Shown piece by piece: positions 10,601 to 18,526 of a stretch of 64,000 bases of DNA (position 1 is the stretch's first letter; each line of letters begins with the position of its first letter). The stretch comes from Isosphaera pallida ATCC 43644. GTDB lineage: Bacteria; Planctomycetota; Planctomycetia; Isosphaerales; Isosphaeraceae. Both the position numbers and the translations under genes were made by a program. The DNA lies in assembly GCF_000186345.1 (NCBI RefSeq), contig NC_014962.1, forward strand, positions 2,480,001-2,544,000, given 5' to 3'. The notes beneath the pieces were generated by a model that did not search any database, was not told where the DNA came from, and saw nothing but the letters and a program-made list of their open reading frames with translations.

Positions 10601-10894
10601 GTCGGGGTTACCTGGGACAATGGCGCGTGAGCCGGACCGGAGGGTGGCGAAGGCGTCGGGTTTGGAGTCGAGTCGCAGTCCGGCCTTGCGGGTGGTTGGG
10701 TCAGGTCCGTGGCAGTGGTAGCAGGTGTTGGAGAGGATCGGGCGGATGTCCCGGTCGAAGTCAATGGTGGGCACGGTCGGGGCGTCTTGCCCATCCGCCC
10801 AAGCCGGGGCCGGGGCCAATCCAGCCAACCAAGCCACGGCAACCGCCGCGCCGACCCAAACACGCAACGAACCGAGGATGGGCACGATCATCAT
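7673..10894 (-). CDS. PSD1 / DUF1549-DUF1553 protein with planctomycete cytochrome C domain
   Basis: A 1073-residue exported protein. GGGAGG lies about 7 bases before the ATG at 10894. A signal peptide ends near AWADG (residues 31-35). A planctomycete cytochrome C domain follows, with haem-binding CYHCH at 58-62 and the typical KAGLRLD and GKMPPP patterns. Next comes DUF1549 (RRVTLDLTGLPPTPDEID), with a second CAVCH near the DHKYDPLTQKEFYQ motif. The C-terminal DUF1553 domain contains NRFWQQCFG, SHPDLLDWLA, RRSLYTFWKR and NTPLQALALMND. A divergent central insert separates the domains. It is followed by a DUF1501 gene and probably forms an operon with it. The enzymatic role of this family is not known; electron transfer during extracytoplasmic polymer degradation is an inference. 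Confidence 0.92.
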   Translation of the reverse strand: MMIVPILGSLRVWVGAAVAVAWLAGLAPAPAWADGQDAPTVPTIDFDRDIRPILSNTCYHCHGPDPTTRKAGLRLDSKPDAFATLRSGSRAIVPGNPDESELLLRITAEPDDPGKMPPPEAPNQLTPDQIQILTAWIQQGAPWTEHWAFLPPRRPTPPSIKPIPGDHAEPIRNPIDAFIRDRLQREGLVPNPVADPVTLIRRVTLDLTGLPPTPDEIDAFVAETARDPAAYDKLVDRLLESPRHAEHQARLWLDAARYGDTHGLHLDNERSIWPYRDWVIEAYRKNLPFNQFVIEQLAGDLLPNATVSQKVASGFNRCNVTTSEGGAIDAEFDFRYAVDRAETVGTVFLGLTAGCAVCHDHKYDPLTQKEFYQLYAFFYNMADAAMDGNALLPPPSIKVPTPEQERALAEARDRWEKAEAAFNQALATLPYRDPVGPTQLAELTNGLPRYQVWIDDDLPDGAKPTANGTQPWTFITKDQGPVFLGQRAHTRTAQGLDQHYFTDAAFGLTIDEGDRLFAYVWIDPQNPPKAIMLQFHAQGNWNHRVHWGENLIPFGEINTPANRPMGPLPPPGKWVRLEVDAAQVGLTPGMVVDGWAFTQHDGTVYWDAAGIVSGLPQGPQVRESLALWSERERRRPSADLPNPVKQALAVEPEKRDDSQRATIRMHFLAKVHPLTQAALAAVQSERDQARSAFEAADAAIPATLISQERAERRQAYVMERGQYDRPTEPVQPGVPSWLPPLPPDAPPNRLGLALWLTRPDHPLTSRVTVNRFWQQCFGVGLVKTTEDFGVQGDRPSHPDLLDWLAVEFVESGWNVRHLLKLIVSSATYRQSSVIDPSRLELDPSNRWLSRAPRFRLDGEVIRDQALLVSGLLVERIGGKSVKPYQPSGLWEAVGFTSSNTAKFVQDHGEALYRRSLYTFWKRTSPPPMLQLFDAPTRESCVVRRPRTNTPLQALALMNDIQFVEAARVMAARLLDPAAAYSPTALSPASADESRLVWGFRLVVGREPTTNELAILQTQLSTHRHHYAAHVEQARRLVKIGEAPAVEHFDPVEHAAWTMICNLLLNLDEALTRP

Positions 10895-11186
10895 AAGACG
10901 CCTCCCAGAGAACGGGCAGCGGTTCCAACGGGCGGGATGAGGAAGGAGGGGAGTGGGGCGAGACCGAAAGGCAGGTTAAAGAATCGTAGCACTTCGGTGC
11001 AAGGTGAGCGAGGCGATTGTATCACCTTGAAGTTCCGAAGAATAGGGGCCAACGCTGAGCGTCGAACGGGACGACGGCAGTTTGGCCGAAGTTTGACTCT
11101 GGAGTGGAACCTCCCGCGTGTTCGACGAGGCACGGGGCGGGTGATGGGGGGGTTGTAACTGGAAAAGACCTCGCGCTCGACGGAGC
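10895..11186. other. Gap between intact PSD1 gene and PSD1 remnant
   Basis: About 290 bases upstream of the intact PSD1 gene, holding its promoter and the ribosome-binding site complement near 10905-10910. No other gene was recognised. Confidence 0.4.
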
Positions 11187-11613
11187 TCAAGGCTGGATGA
11201 GGGCTTCGTCGTGGTTGAGCGGGAGATTGCGGATCATGGTCCAGGCCGCGTGTTCGACCGGGTCGAAATGCTCGACCGCCGGAGCTTCGCCCACCTTGAC
11301 CAGATGCAGGCCGCTCAATAACATCCGCGAACCGCTGAGAAGACATTTTCACCGGATCGGACAGAATCGCAAACTCAGTCGAAGAAGGCAAACGACTTGG
11401 AATCAGCCAGAACACCCGCGCCGTTCGAGCCTCCGCGACTAAAGCGGTTTTAACTTTTTTTCTTTTCAACCGGACACGCGAAGCGATAGGGCGTCGATGG
11501 GGTTGCGGATGGGTTCGGCGTGGTCGCCGGGGATGGGCTTGATTGAGGGGGGGCGTAGGTCGTCGCAGTGGCAGGTGTTGGAGAGGATCGGGCGGATGTC
11601 CCGGTCGAAGTCG
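11187..11613 (-). pseudogene. Remnant of a second PSD1-type gene
   Basis: Two stretches closely resemble the intact PSD1 gene just downstream. Bases 11187-11312 encode (minus strand) a near copy of its last ~40 residues, including EHFDPVEHAAWTMI and a stop at the same place. Bases 11490-11613 match two separate parts of its 5' region, corresponding to 10366-10440 and 10720-10760. One extra G in a G-run at about 11547-11553 shifts the frame, and roughly 280 bases between the two 5' pieces are missing. The whole middle of the gene is gone. The order and strand are those of a collapsed tandem copy. It cannot encode a functional protein. Confidence 0.85.
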
Positions 11614-11684
11614 AGGGAGAAGACGGACGCGATCGCGCTAGCGCTTATTCGAGGGAGAAGACGGACGCGATCGCGCTAGCGCTT
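11611..11684. repeat. Tandem duplication of a 38-bp unit
   Basis: The unit beginning TCGAGGGAGAAGACGG occurs at 11611-11648 and again at 11649-11684 (36 of 38 bases), with identical sequence. Each unit contains two adjoining palindromes, CGCGATCGCG and GCGCTAGCGC. It directly abuts the end of the PSD1 remnant. Confidence 0.85.
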
Positions 11685-11865
11685 GTGAGCAGATGAACTG
11701 CGATTGAGTTCAATCGATCAACACATGATCGGACTCTCTTCTTTCTCCTGCTTACTCCAGCACGCGGCGAGGGGAGTCGGTGGGCAAATAGAAGATTCCT
11801 GCTCCACTCTCAACCCCGTGCTGAAGCAAGCCTCATGGTTTGACTTGGCCTGATGATAGGTGTGT

Positions 11866-13257
11866 TTAGATAAGTTCGCGGATAGGGGGCTTCTCGACGA
11901 GGTATTGGGGCCGTCCAGTGGGGTCTTGCAGGGTGGTTGAGGTGGTATCGATGCCTAGGACGTGATAGAGGGTGGCTAGGACTTCCTGGACGTGAACCGG
12001 GCGGTCCTTGGCGTATTCGCCCAGGCGGTTAGTGGAGCCGATAACTTGACCGCCCCTCAAACCGCCGCCGGCCAAAAAGGCGCAGCTGACCGGAGGCCAG
12101 TGGTCACGTCCGGCCTGGTTGTTGATCCGCGGGGTCCGACCGAACTCGCCCCAGGCGATCACCGCCACGTCGTCGAGCAATCCGCGTTGGTCGAGGTCTT
12201 CGATGAGGGCGCTGAGGGCCTGATCGAGTTTGGAGCCGTGGTCGCGCACCAGGTCGAAGTTCTGGCCGTGGCTGTCCCAACGTCCATAGCTGAGGGTCAC
12301 GCAGCGCACGCCGGCTTCGATGAGGCGGCGGGCGATCAAGAGATGATCGTTGGCCGTGGGAGCGCCGTCGTACTGATAGTTGTAGGGTTTGCCGTCGCCG
12401 TAGCGTTGGATGATGGCGGGGTCTTCCTTGGAGAGGTCGAGCGCGTCGAGCAGACGGCTGGAGGTCAGCACCTCGAACGCTTTTTGGGTGGCGGCGTCCA
12501 CGCCGGTGAGCGTGCCGTCGGCGTCGAGGTCGCGCCTCATGTGGTCAAACGAGGCGAGCAGGCCACGGCGATCGTTCCATTGGTCGAGGGTGACGCCGTT
12601 GAGGGTCATGTTGGTCATGGCCGGTCCATCGGGCCTGAACGGCGCGTAGGCCGCGCCGAGGAAGCCAACCCCGCCGGGATCGCCCCAAGGAGCATGCCCG
12701 GTCTTGGGAGCGAGTCCAACGAACGGCGGCACTGCTGGATCGACCGGACCGTTGAGCTTGGAGACCACCGCGCCCAGGCTAGGACGGCCGCCGATCGAGC
12801 GCAGATTGTCGGGTGTCCAGCCGGTGAAGCATTGGAACGACTCGTGACGGTCAACCGCGCCAACAATCGACCGGATGATCACCGCTTTGTCCATGAGCTT
12901 GGCCAGACGTGGAAAGCACTCGCCAATCCAGATGCCCGGCACATTGGTTTCGATCGGCTTGAATTCGCCGCGAATCTCGGCGGGAGCTTCGGGCTTGAGG
13001 TCGAACATGTCCTGGTGGGGTGGTCCGCCGCCCAAAAAGACGTTGATGACCGCCTTGTGACCCAGCCCTTGTTTGCGGGGTCGGTTACCGCTTTGTGCGC
13101 GATCGGTTTCCCGAGCCGCCTGAGCAGCCCGCGCTTCGATCCGAAAGAGGTCGGCCAATCCCAGGTAGCCCGCGGTGGTCCACAGGCCACCCAGTTGCAG
13201 GAAACCGCGTCGGGAGATTCCATCGCAATAGGCCCGTCGCTTGCTGGGTCGCGTCAT
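11866..13257 (-). CDS. DUF1501 family exported protein (copy B)
   Basis: A 463-residue DUF1501 protein, a distant paralogue of the one at 6057-7565. The start ATG 13257 has AAGGAGAAG about 7 bases upstream. A twin-arginine signal ([10 protein letters not shown], residues 15-24) precedes the mature protein. Family motifs seen are [61 protein letters not shown] and the C-terminal [16 protein letters not shown]. It normally accompanies a PSD1 gene; here the only PSD1 sequence immediately downstream is the decayed remnant. It may therefore be an orphan, or it may work with the intact PSD1 protein further downstream. Biochemical function is not established for this family. Confidence 0.9.
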   Translation of the reverse strand: [463 protein letters not shown]

Positions 13258-13628
13258 CGTTCCGCTTCTCCTTGGCTCGTTAGGGAGCCGTCATGTTCCG
13301 ACCTGGCCTCCCCACTCCAGCACGCTTCATCTCACTCCGGGGAGGTCACGATCCGCACTGTCCAGCCTCACCCGGTTTGAGACGGGTCGAACGATTATCC
13401 CTTTGAGAAATGTTAAACGTCGGAACCGGGAGCCGTCAAGCGGCAACTTGAGGGGGTGCGGCCTGATTGGTCGAATTCAGGGCAAAGTGGTGTGGGGAGA
13501 ACGCGATGGTCTTAGGGATTGATGGGTGGCTCTTGCGAGTGCACTTGGGTGTGTCATGGCGTGTGGCGAACCTTCCGTGAGGACAAGTCGGGTTGAATGA
13601 GAAACTCATCGCACCTCACGTTGACGAG
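13258..13628. other. Intergenic region, no gene seen
   Basis: About 370 bases between the DUF1501-B start and the short fragment below. No RNA, repeat or coding signal was recognised. Confidence 0.4.
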
Positions 13629-13892
13629 TCAAGAGGCATAGGTTCGGACGGTCAGGAATCCATTGGTGGGGGCGGTCCAGCGGTCAAGGTCCACGTCGTC
13701 GGTTCCCACGACGAACCCTTGGTCTTCGCCGATCACTCCCTGGATCATGCCTTGGGTTTGGAGGTTTTGGACCGCGCCGAAGTCGGCGACGTTGTCGCTA
13801 AGAAGAGAAGAGAAGAGTTGTTGGAGGTTCGCAAAATCCAACGGACCGACAGACACCAATTCATTTTGGTTAGCGGGGTTTTGACGCTTCAT
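13629..13892 (-). pseudogene. Short fragment resembling the end of a large secreted repeat protein
   Basis: An 87-codon frame starting ATG 13892 (AGGA 4 bases upstream) and ending TGA. It lacks a signal peptide. Its end (VGTDDVDLDRWTAPTNGFLTVRTYA) resembles the start of bacterial pre-peptidase C-terminal (PPC)-type beta domains, which continue for another 50-60 residues in complete proteins; here it stops at once. It is best read as a truncated remnant, or as a small protein of unknown role. It lies 58 bases downstream of the CPBP protease gene on the same strand. Confidence 0.35.
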
Positions 13893-13950
13893 TCCTGGAC
13901 GTTGACGATCCGGCTGGACTGCCAGCGGCGCGAGAATCGAGACGACGACA

Positions 13951-14778
13951 TTAACCCTCGCTTGATACGGTTGAGAGCGGTCCTTCAGAGCCCGGGGGAT
14001 CGCGCCACCAGAGCCAGCGCGCCGCGATGAGGACACCCAGGACCATGACGACCGTGCTTGCGAGGGCGGCGACCAGTCCACGGCCGGGTGCCGTGGCCAC
14101 GAGAAGGTTGAAGGAGGTGTGCCAGATCGCAACGACGAAGACGCTCTGAACACGAAAGAAGATCCACGCCAAGACGATCGAACCGGACGCAAGGCCAAGC
14201 GCCCAGCCGAGGAGCGCCGGACCAAGTAGAGCGGCCATGCTTGCATTCAGAGCGAACAGCGGCAGGTGCCAAAGCAGCCACATGCCCGCGACGAGCAGGG
14301 AGGCGTGCAGCTTCGAGCGACCCCGCGCGAGTCGAGGCAATGCGAAGCCACGCCATCCCCCCTCCTCGCCGATGCCGTTCAGAATCAACACGAACAGCAA
14401 CGACGCGGCCGGAGGCCAACCCTCAGGAACGCCTGGATAGGTGTTGAGGTCGTCCAGCGTGGGTGGTGGAACCCCGAACAACGAGAGGATGGCATACGCG
14501 GCAACGCCGAAGAGAAGTGGCGACGTCGCGAGCAGCAACGATGGGAGGCGAGGCGACGGCAGGCGAACGCAACTGAGGAGCAAGCAACGCAGGCCGCCGA
14601 CGCCGTCCACAACCGCCGTGACAACCAACGCGGCCAGAAACGGGCCGAGAAGCCCCGGCAGGTGGGTCGCGCTTGAACCGGGTTGAACGCGATCCCCTTT
14701 CAACAGCAGATACAGCCAGTAGGACCAGGAAAACGCGAAGGCCAGCACGAAGTAGCTCAGAACAGCGTGTTTCCGCAT
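13951..14778 (-). CDS. CPBP-family intramembrane metalloprotease
   Basis: A 275-residue polytopic membrane protein with about seven hydrophobic helices. The CPBP (CAAX protease and bacteriocin-processing) signature is complete: EEGGWRG with Glu138, Glu139 and Arg143, a second motif WHLPLF with His171, and a third with His220 in AIWHTSFN. These residues form the active site of the Rce1-type glutamate/metal protease fold. Bacterial members process membrane peptides or confer self-immunity to bacteriocins; the substrate here is unknown. ATG 14778 is preferred to an in-frame TTG 39 bases upstream, but neither has a clear Shine-Dalgarno sequence. No bacteriocin gene is nearby. Confidence 0.87.
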   Translation of the reverse strand: MRKHAVLSYFVLAFAFSWSYWLYLLLKGDRVQPGSSATHLPGLLGPFLAALVVTAVVDGVGGLRCLLLSCVRLPSPRLPSLLLATSPLLFGVAAYAILSLFGVPPPTLDDLNTYPGVPEGWPPAASLLFVLILNGIGEEGGWRGFALPRLARGRSKLHASLLVAGMWLLWHLPLFALNASMAALLGPALLGWALGLASGSIVLAWIFFRVQSVFVVAIWHTSFNLLVATAPGRGLVAALASTVVMVLGVLIAARWLWWRDPPGSEGPLSTVSSEG

Positions 14779-15296
14779 GGTTGGGGGGTGGGACAAGGTG
14801 GAAGATCGGCGCGACAACGAAGCTCATCCGTGGACATGCCCAAGACCAAGACATCGCAAGAGCAGTGGACTGGACCACAACGCTGGTATTAGGTGCGGCT
14901 TTGGTTGGACCGGCGTGTTCGATCCAATCGAGAACAAGCCAGCCCACTTATTGGTTCGTTAAGCTAAGCAAAATCAAATCGTTGTTTGTAGTGATTGTCC
15001 TTTTGGCTGGAAAACGGCTTGCCGGGAGTCGCGCTCCACTCTTGGAGAAATGAATGCTGAATCATCCCCGACAGGTTTCTGAGTACCAAAGCAAAACCCA
15101 CAAACGACCAAAGTTGGTTTGTGAGACAGACACCTAAATTACGTTCACTTATAGCTCGCGTGAGTGATCACCGATCATTTTGGTTTTCGAGTCTGAGAAA
15201 CCAAGGGTGATCAACGTCATTGAAGACTAGCGATGTGATCAAACATCAACATCGCCGTCTTTAGAGTTTCAAAACAAAACAGACTTCAACCTCAAG
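14779..15296. other. AT-rich intergenic region before tRNA-Pro
   Basis: About 520 bases, noticeably richer in A and T from about 14950 onwards than the rest of the window. No gene, inverted-repeat pair or copy of the tRNA 3' end was found, so foreign origin is not supported beyond base composition. Confidence 0.4.
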
Positions 15297-15371
15297 TCGG
15301 GGCGGCGGGATTTGAACCCACGACCTCTAGAACCCCATTCTAGCGCGCTAGCCAGACTGCGCTACGCCCCG
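15297..15371 (-). tRNA. tRNA-Pro (anticodon GGG)
   Basis: On the minus strand the acceptor stem CGGGGCG pairs with CGCCCCG. The anticodon arm is CTAGA-ATGGGGT-TCTAG, giving anticodon GGG, which reads CCC/CCU proline codons. The T-arm is GTGGG-TTCAAAT-CCCGC. C1-G72 is the usual proline first pair. The discriminator is A and the CCA end is not encoded. Confidence 0.95.
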
Positions 15372-15580
15372 TGGCGTCGGGCCAATCACGAGAACGCCGA
15401 AGAGTGACCGTGGCAGGCTCGACTCCAGCGATTGTACGAACGGTGTCGGTGATGTCAAGACGGTTTTGAGCTTGCGGACGAATTGCCTTCCGGGAACGAG
15501 GCGGACGTGGTAGGGAACGCAGGTCGGAACGCGAGGAGTTCGCCCTCGAAACGCCGGGAAACATGGGCGGGGAGGCGGTG

Positions 15581-16486
15581 ATGGATCTGATTTGCGGCGG
15601 GATGTATCGGTCTTGCTCGACCTGGCAATATGAGGTGGCCACAGCGCTGTTGCGACGGTTCGCTCGGGGGGGAGTCGAGCCGTTGGGCTATCTCACCGGA
15701 GCAGAGTACGCTCGCTTGTCCCGCGCGACCCGCGAACCGATCCGGGGTTGGCGGGTGCTGAAGAGTCACGAGGAAAGTCCGGTCCTAGCCAGGGTGTTGC
15801 GAAGGGGCGAGGCCCGCGCCTTGTATTCGTTTCGGGATGTACGCGAGGTGGTCTTCTCGATGCTCCATAAGCGGCGGGAGTCGTTCGAGACCTTTCTGTA
15901 CGCGGGCCGTTTGCATCAAATTTTGGTCAACGACCGCTTTTGGAGAAACCAACCCGGCGTCCTTATCCAGCGCTACGACGACCTCACGGCCCGCCCGGCT
16001 GAGGGGGTCAGTCAGATCGCGCGGTTCTTAGGGTTGGAGGGGGTCACACCCGAAGCATGCCAGGCGATCGCGCAGGAGTTTTCCAAAGAGGCCAATCTGG
16101 AACGCACTCGCCAACTCCGGGAGCGTCTCACTGCCCAGGGGGTCGATTTGGACGACCCAGCGAACGCTTTGGTTTGGGACCGCGAAACCCTGTTGCACTG
16201 GAACCACGTCCGCGAGTCCGCTCCCACTTGGAGGGATCTGGCGACGCCGGCCCAGCGGCGGATTCTGGGCGCGGTTTGCGGCTCTTGGTTGATCGAACAG
16301 GGTTTCGAGACCGATGACCGTTGGATTGTCGCCGCCGTTCCCGCCGATCGCGCTCCACGTTGGCGACTCGACCCAGCCGAACGCGCGGCCGTGCGTCGCG
16401 GCCTTCGGGCCAACTGGGCGTTACGCACCTCGTTGCGTCACCCCGTCCTCGTCGCCACGCTGAAACGTTGGTTGAAACAATCCTAA
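15581..16486 (+). CDS. Sulfotransferase-domain protein
   Basis: A 301-residue cytosolic-type protein. The start ATG 15581 is chosen because GGGGAGG lies about 6 bases upstream; an alternative ATG is at 15563. GGMYRSCSTW near residue 6 matches the 5'-phosphosulfate-binding loop of PAPS-dependent sulfotransferases. YSFRDVREVVFSML around residue 85 matches the 3'-phosphate-binding motif (RDxR...S). The later WNHVRES segment fits the C-terminal part of the domain. Such enzymes move sulfate from PAPS to hydroxyl or amino groups of carbohydrates, lipids or small molecules. The acceptor cannot be predicted. It appears monocistronic. Confidence 0.72.
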   Translation: MDLICGGMYRSCSTWQYEVATALLRRFARGGVEPLGYLTGAEYARLSRATREPIRGWRVLKSHEESPVLARVLRRGEARALYSFRDVREVVFSMLHKRRESFETFLYAGRLHQILVNDRFWRNQPGVLIQRYDDLTARPAEGVSQIARFLGLEGVTPEACQAIAQEFSKEANLERTRQLRERLTAQGVDLDDPANALVWDRETLLHWNHVRESAPTWRDLATPAQRRILGAVCGSWLIEQGFETDDRWIVAAVPADRAPRWRLDPAERAAVRRGLRANWALRTSLRHPVLVATLKRWLKQS

Positions 16487-17058
16487 ACGCAGAGACACGA
16501 CGGACGAACGCAGGGAACCTCTATCCCCAGTCCGTCTTCATCGAAACGGAACCATCAAAGAAACGCAAGGAAGAGGAGGGGAGGGTGACTCCCCCACCCA
16601 AACCGGCTTCCGATCCCCCTCACCTGCCGATCATCCCCCCCTTTCACGCTCCACCCAGGTGTCCCAATAGGTCCAAATCTCAGAGAAAACCCTGAATCGC
16701 GTCATCTCCGACTTGATCGAAGTCTATTCTACTGGTAGAGGGTCACTATTCGGGAAACCAAAGATCGTGATTCAAGAGTCGCGGAAACACGGACCGAAGG
16801 GACAGGAGGTTTCCTCTCGGTTCGCAGTGGTCGAAATGGGTTGGCTTGGGCGTGTGTTTCGGAGGGCTTTCCGGCGCAGCTCAGGCGTCCCATCGTCCCG
16901 TCGGAAGTCTCAACTCGTTCAGGGGACCGATTTTTCCGTTTGGTCTCTCCCATCCAAGGACGGCCCGGCTTTCCGTCTTCCTCTCCCCGCCTCGTATCGG
17001 TGGCCGGCCGATCATCCCTCCTTCCCCCACTCAACTCTTGTTTTCGGAGGGGAACGCC
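16487..17058. other. Intergenic region, no gene seen
   Basis: About 570 bases between the sulfotransferase and the exported protein. Open frames in this stretch have no start signal and no recognisable content. GGAGGGG at about 17046-17052 is the ribosome-binding site of the next gene. Confidence 0.4.
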
Positions 17059-18372
17059 ATGCTGACGATGATAACGCCGCCGGTTGGCCGACTCGATGGC
17101 AGTTCGTGGTTCCGTCGTTTGGTTTTGACCGCCTTCGTCGTATTGTCCTCGGAATCAACCGGTTGGGCCGACGAACCGCCTTCCGCCGCCTTGGCTTCCA
17201 ACCCGTCCAACGATTCGGTCGCCAATCCTGCGACCTTGGGTTTCGCGTCGGCTCTTCGGGTGTGTGACCGCCAGGCGCTGCGTGATGGTTCGGGGTGGCG
17301 GGTTCACTACCGCTTGGAGGTGGCGACGGCGGCTCCGGTCGCCGTTGAACCCGGCGAGGTCGTGGTGATCGTCGAGTCCGACCTCTCCAACGCCCGCGTG
17401 CCCGGACTGGAACAGCCCCGCCGATCGCGACTCGTCGTGCGGGGCGACGAGGGGCTGGTCGCGCAATGCGACCTGGACCCCACTGCCGAGGAAGCCCGTC
17501 GCAGCCGCGAACGGCTCATGGTCGAGTTGATCGTGAATCCCCCCAGACGCTCCCGCTTCGAGGCGACCGCCGAATCCCCCGGTTTGAGCCAAGACCCCAC
17601 TGCCGATCCCTTCGCAGCTCCCACCGCCGTGGAATCGCCCGCCGGACCCCTGCGAATCGCTCCCGCGACGCCCGACGAAACGGGTCGCCGCGGCTTGGGT
17701 GGAGAGACCATCCCCGCAGCGGCGGGACCGATCCCCTCGTTGACTCTGCTTCCCGGCGCGACGGTGGAGGTGGTGTTGCTCTTGAGTCATCACCGCTTTT
17801 TGTATGGTCGCTACGAGCCGCTTCTGGGTCGTCGCGCGATTCAGATCCGCCTAGGCGAACTGAGCTTCGCCGACCGAATCGACCTAGACGACGACCGCCC
17901 CGTGCCCCCCCCGGTCCATCGCCTCGACGGTCCTCAGGACGGCCCCCCCGCCGATCGCCTCGACCCCTCCCAATATGTCTCAGCACCGCATAGCCTCCAC
18001 CTGGAAGCCCACGCGCCAGGGAATCAGTCGTACCGATTCAAGGATCAAGAGGTGCGTTACGGGACCACCATGCGGCTCTCGTTTTCCTATTTGGTGGCGA
18101 TTGGATCGGAAGGCCGCGTCAAGGCCCGGGTGTCACAATATCGCGACGGCCCCGCCTCCTCTTGGCGGATCCTCCCCGAGGGGTGTGTGGAGATCCCCTT
18201 GACCGAGATCGGACGCTGGACCCGAGTCGAGACCGTGTTCCGCACCCAAAACGACGCCACCACCATCGGACTCGACTTCCGCATCGGCGGCGACATCGGC
18301 GAGGCCTGGATCGACGACATCGTTCTTGAGGCCATCGACGATCAAGGCGCGACTCAGCCCCGGCGTCCTTGA
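17059..18372 (+). CDS. Exported protein of unknown function
   Basis: A 437-residue protein. The frame is open from 16846, but ATG 17059 has GGAGGGG a few bases upstream and is followed by a signal peptide: basic/hydrophobic FRRLVLTAFVVL, with likely cleavage near GWADE. The middle is proline- and arginine-rich with low complexity (around residues 190-310). The last ~110 residues look like a beta-sandwich: SLHLEAHAPGNQSYRFKDQEVRYGTTMRLSF and IGEAWIDDIVLE resemble the DxxLE end of carbohydrate-binding or jelly-roll domains. No catalytic motif was recognised. It is convergent with pstB, with a hairpin between them. Confidence 0.65.
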   Translation: MLTMITPPVGRLDGSSWFRRLVLTAFVVLSSESTGWADEPPSAALASNPSNDSVANPATLGFASALRVCDRQALRDGSGWRVHYRLEVATAAPVAVEPGEVVVIVESDLSNARVPGLEQPRRSRLVVRGDEGLVAQCDLDPTAEEARRSRERLMVELIVNPPRRSRFEATAESPGLSQDPTADPFAAPTAVESPAGPLRIAPATPDETGRRGLGGETIPAAAGPIPSLTLLPGATVEVVLLLSHHRFLYGRYEPLLGRRAIQIRLGELSFADRIDLDDDRPVPPPVHRLDGPQDGPPADRLDPSQYVSAPHSLHLEAHAPGNQSYRFKDQEVRYGTTMRLSFSYLVAIGSEGRVKARVSQYRDGPASSWRILPEGCVEIPLTEIGRWTRVETVFRTQNDATTIGLDFRIGGDIGEAWIDDIVLEAIDDQGATQPRRP

Positions 18373-18393
18373 AGCTCCCCCGCCCATCATCAT

Positions 18394-18433
18394 CCCGTTC
18401 CCTAGGTGGGAAGCAACTCTCCCTAGGGACGGG
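18394..18433. terminator. Stem-loop between convergent genes
   Basis: Arms 18394-18406 (CCCGTTCCCTAGG) and 18422-18433 (CCTAGGGACGGG) pair with a single bulged base and a 15-base loop. It sits between the stop of the exported protein and the stop of pstB. There is no T-run on either side, so intrinsic termination is uncertain. Confidence 0.45.
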
Positions 18434-18526
18434 AAATGACCTGCTCGAACAGGGTCTGAATGCGGGTCACGCCGATTGTGCCGCGCTAGACAGCCACGCC
18501 GCGGAACGTCGGCCATCAACCCGACC

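Noticed and set aside
11611-11684. CRISPR array
   Set aside because: Only two copies without spacers; it is a simple tandem duplication and no cas genes are present.
11992-13380. 462-residue plus-strand frame opposite DUF1501-B
   Set aside because: It is entirely antisense to a well-supported DUF1501 gene and has no recognisable domains.
15297-15371. tRNA-Pro as an attachment site
   Set aside because: No direct repeat of the tRNA 3' end and no integrase gene was found in the window.
15770-15782. GAGGAAAGTCCGG, resembling the conserved start of RNase P RNA
   Set aside because: It lies inside the sulfotransferase coding sequence, and the other conserved RNase P elements are not found within the expected distance.
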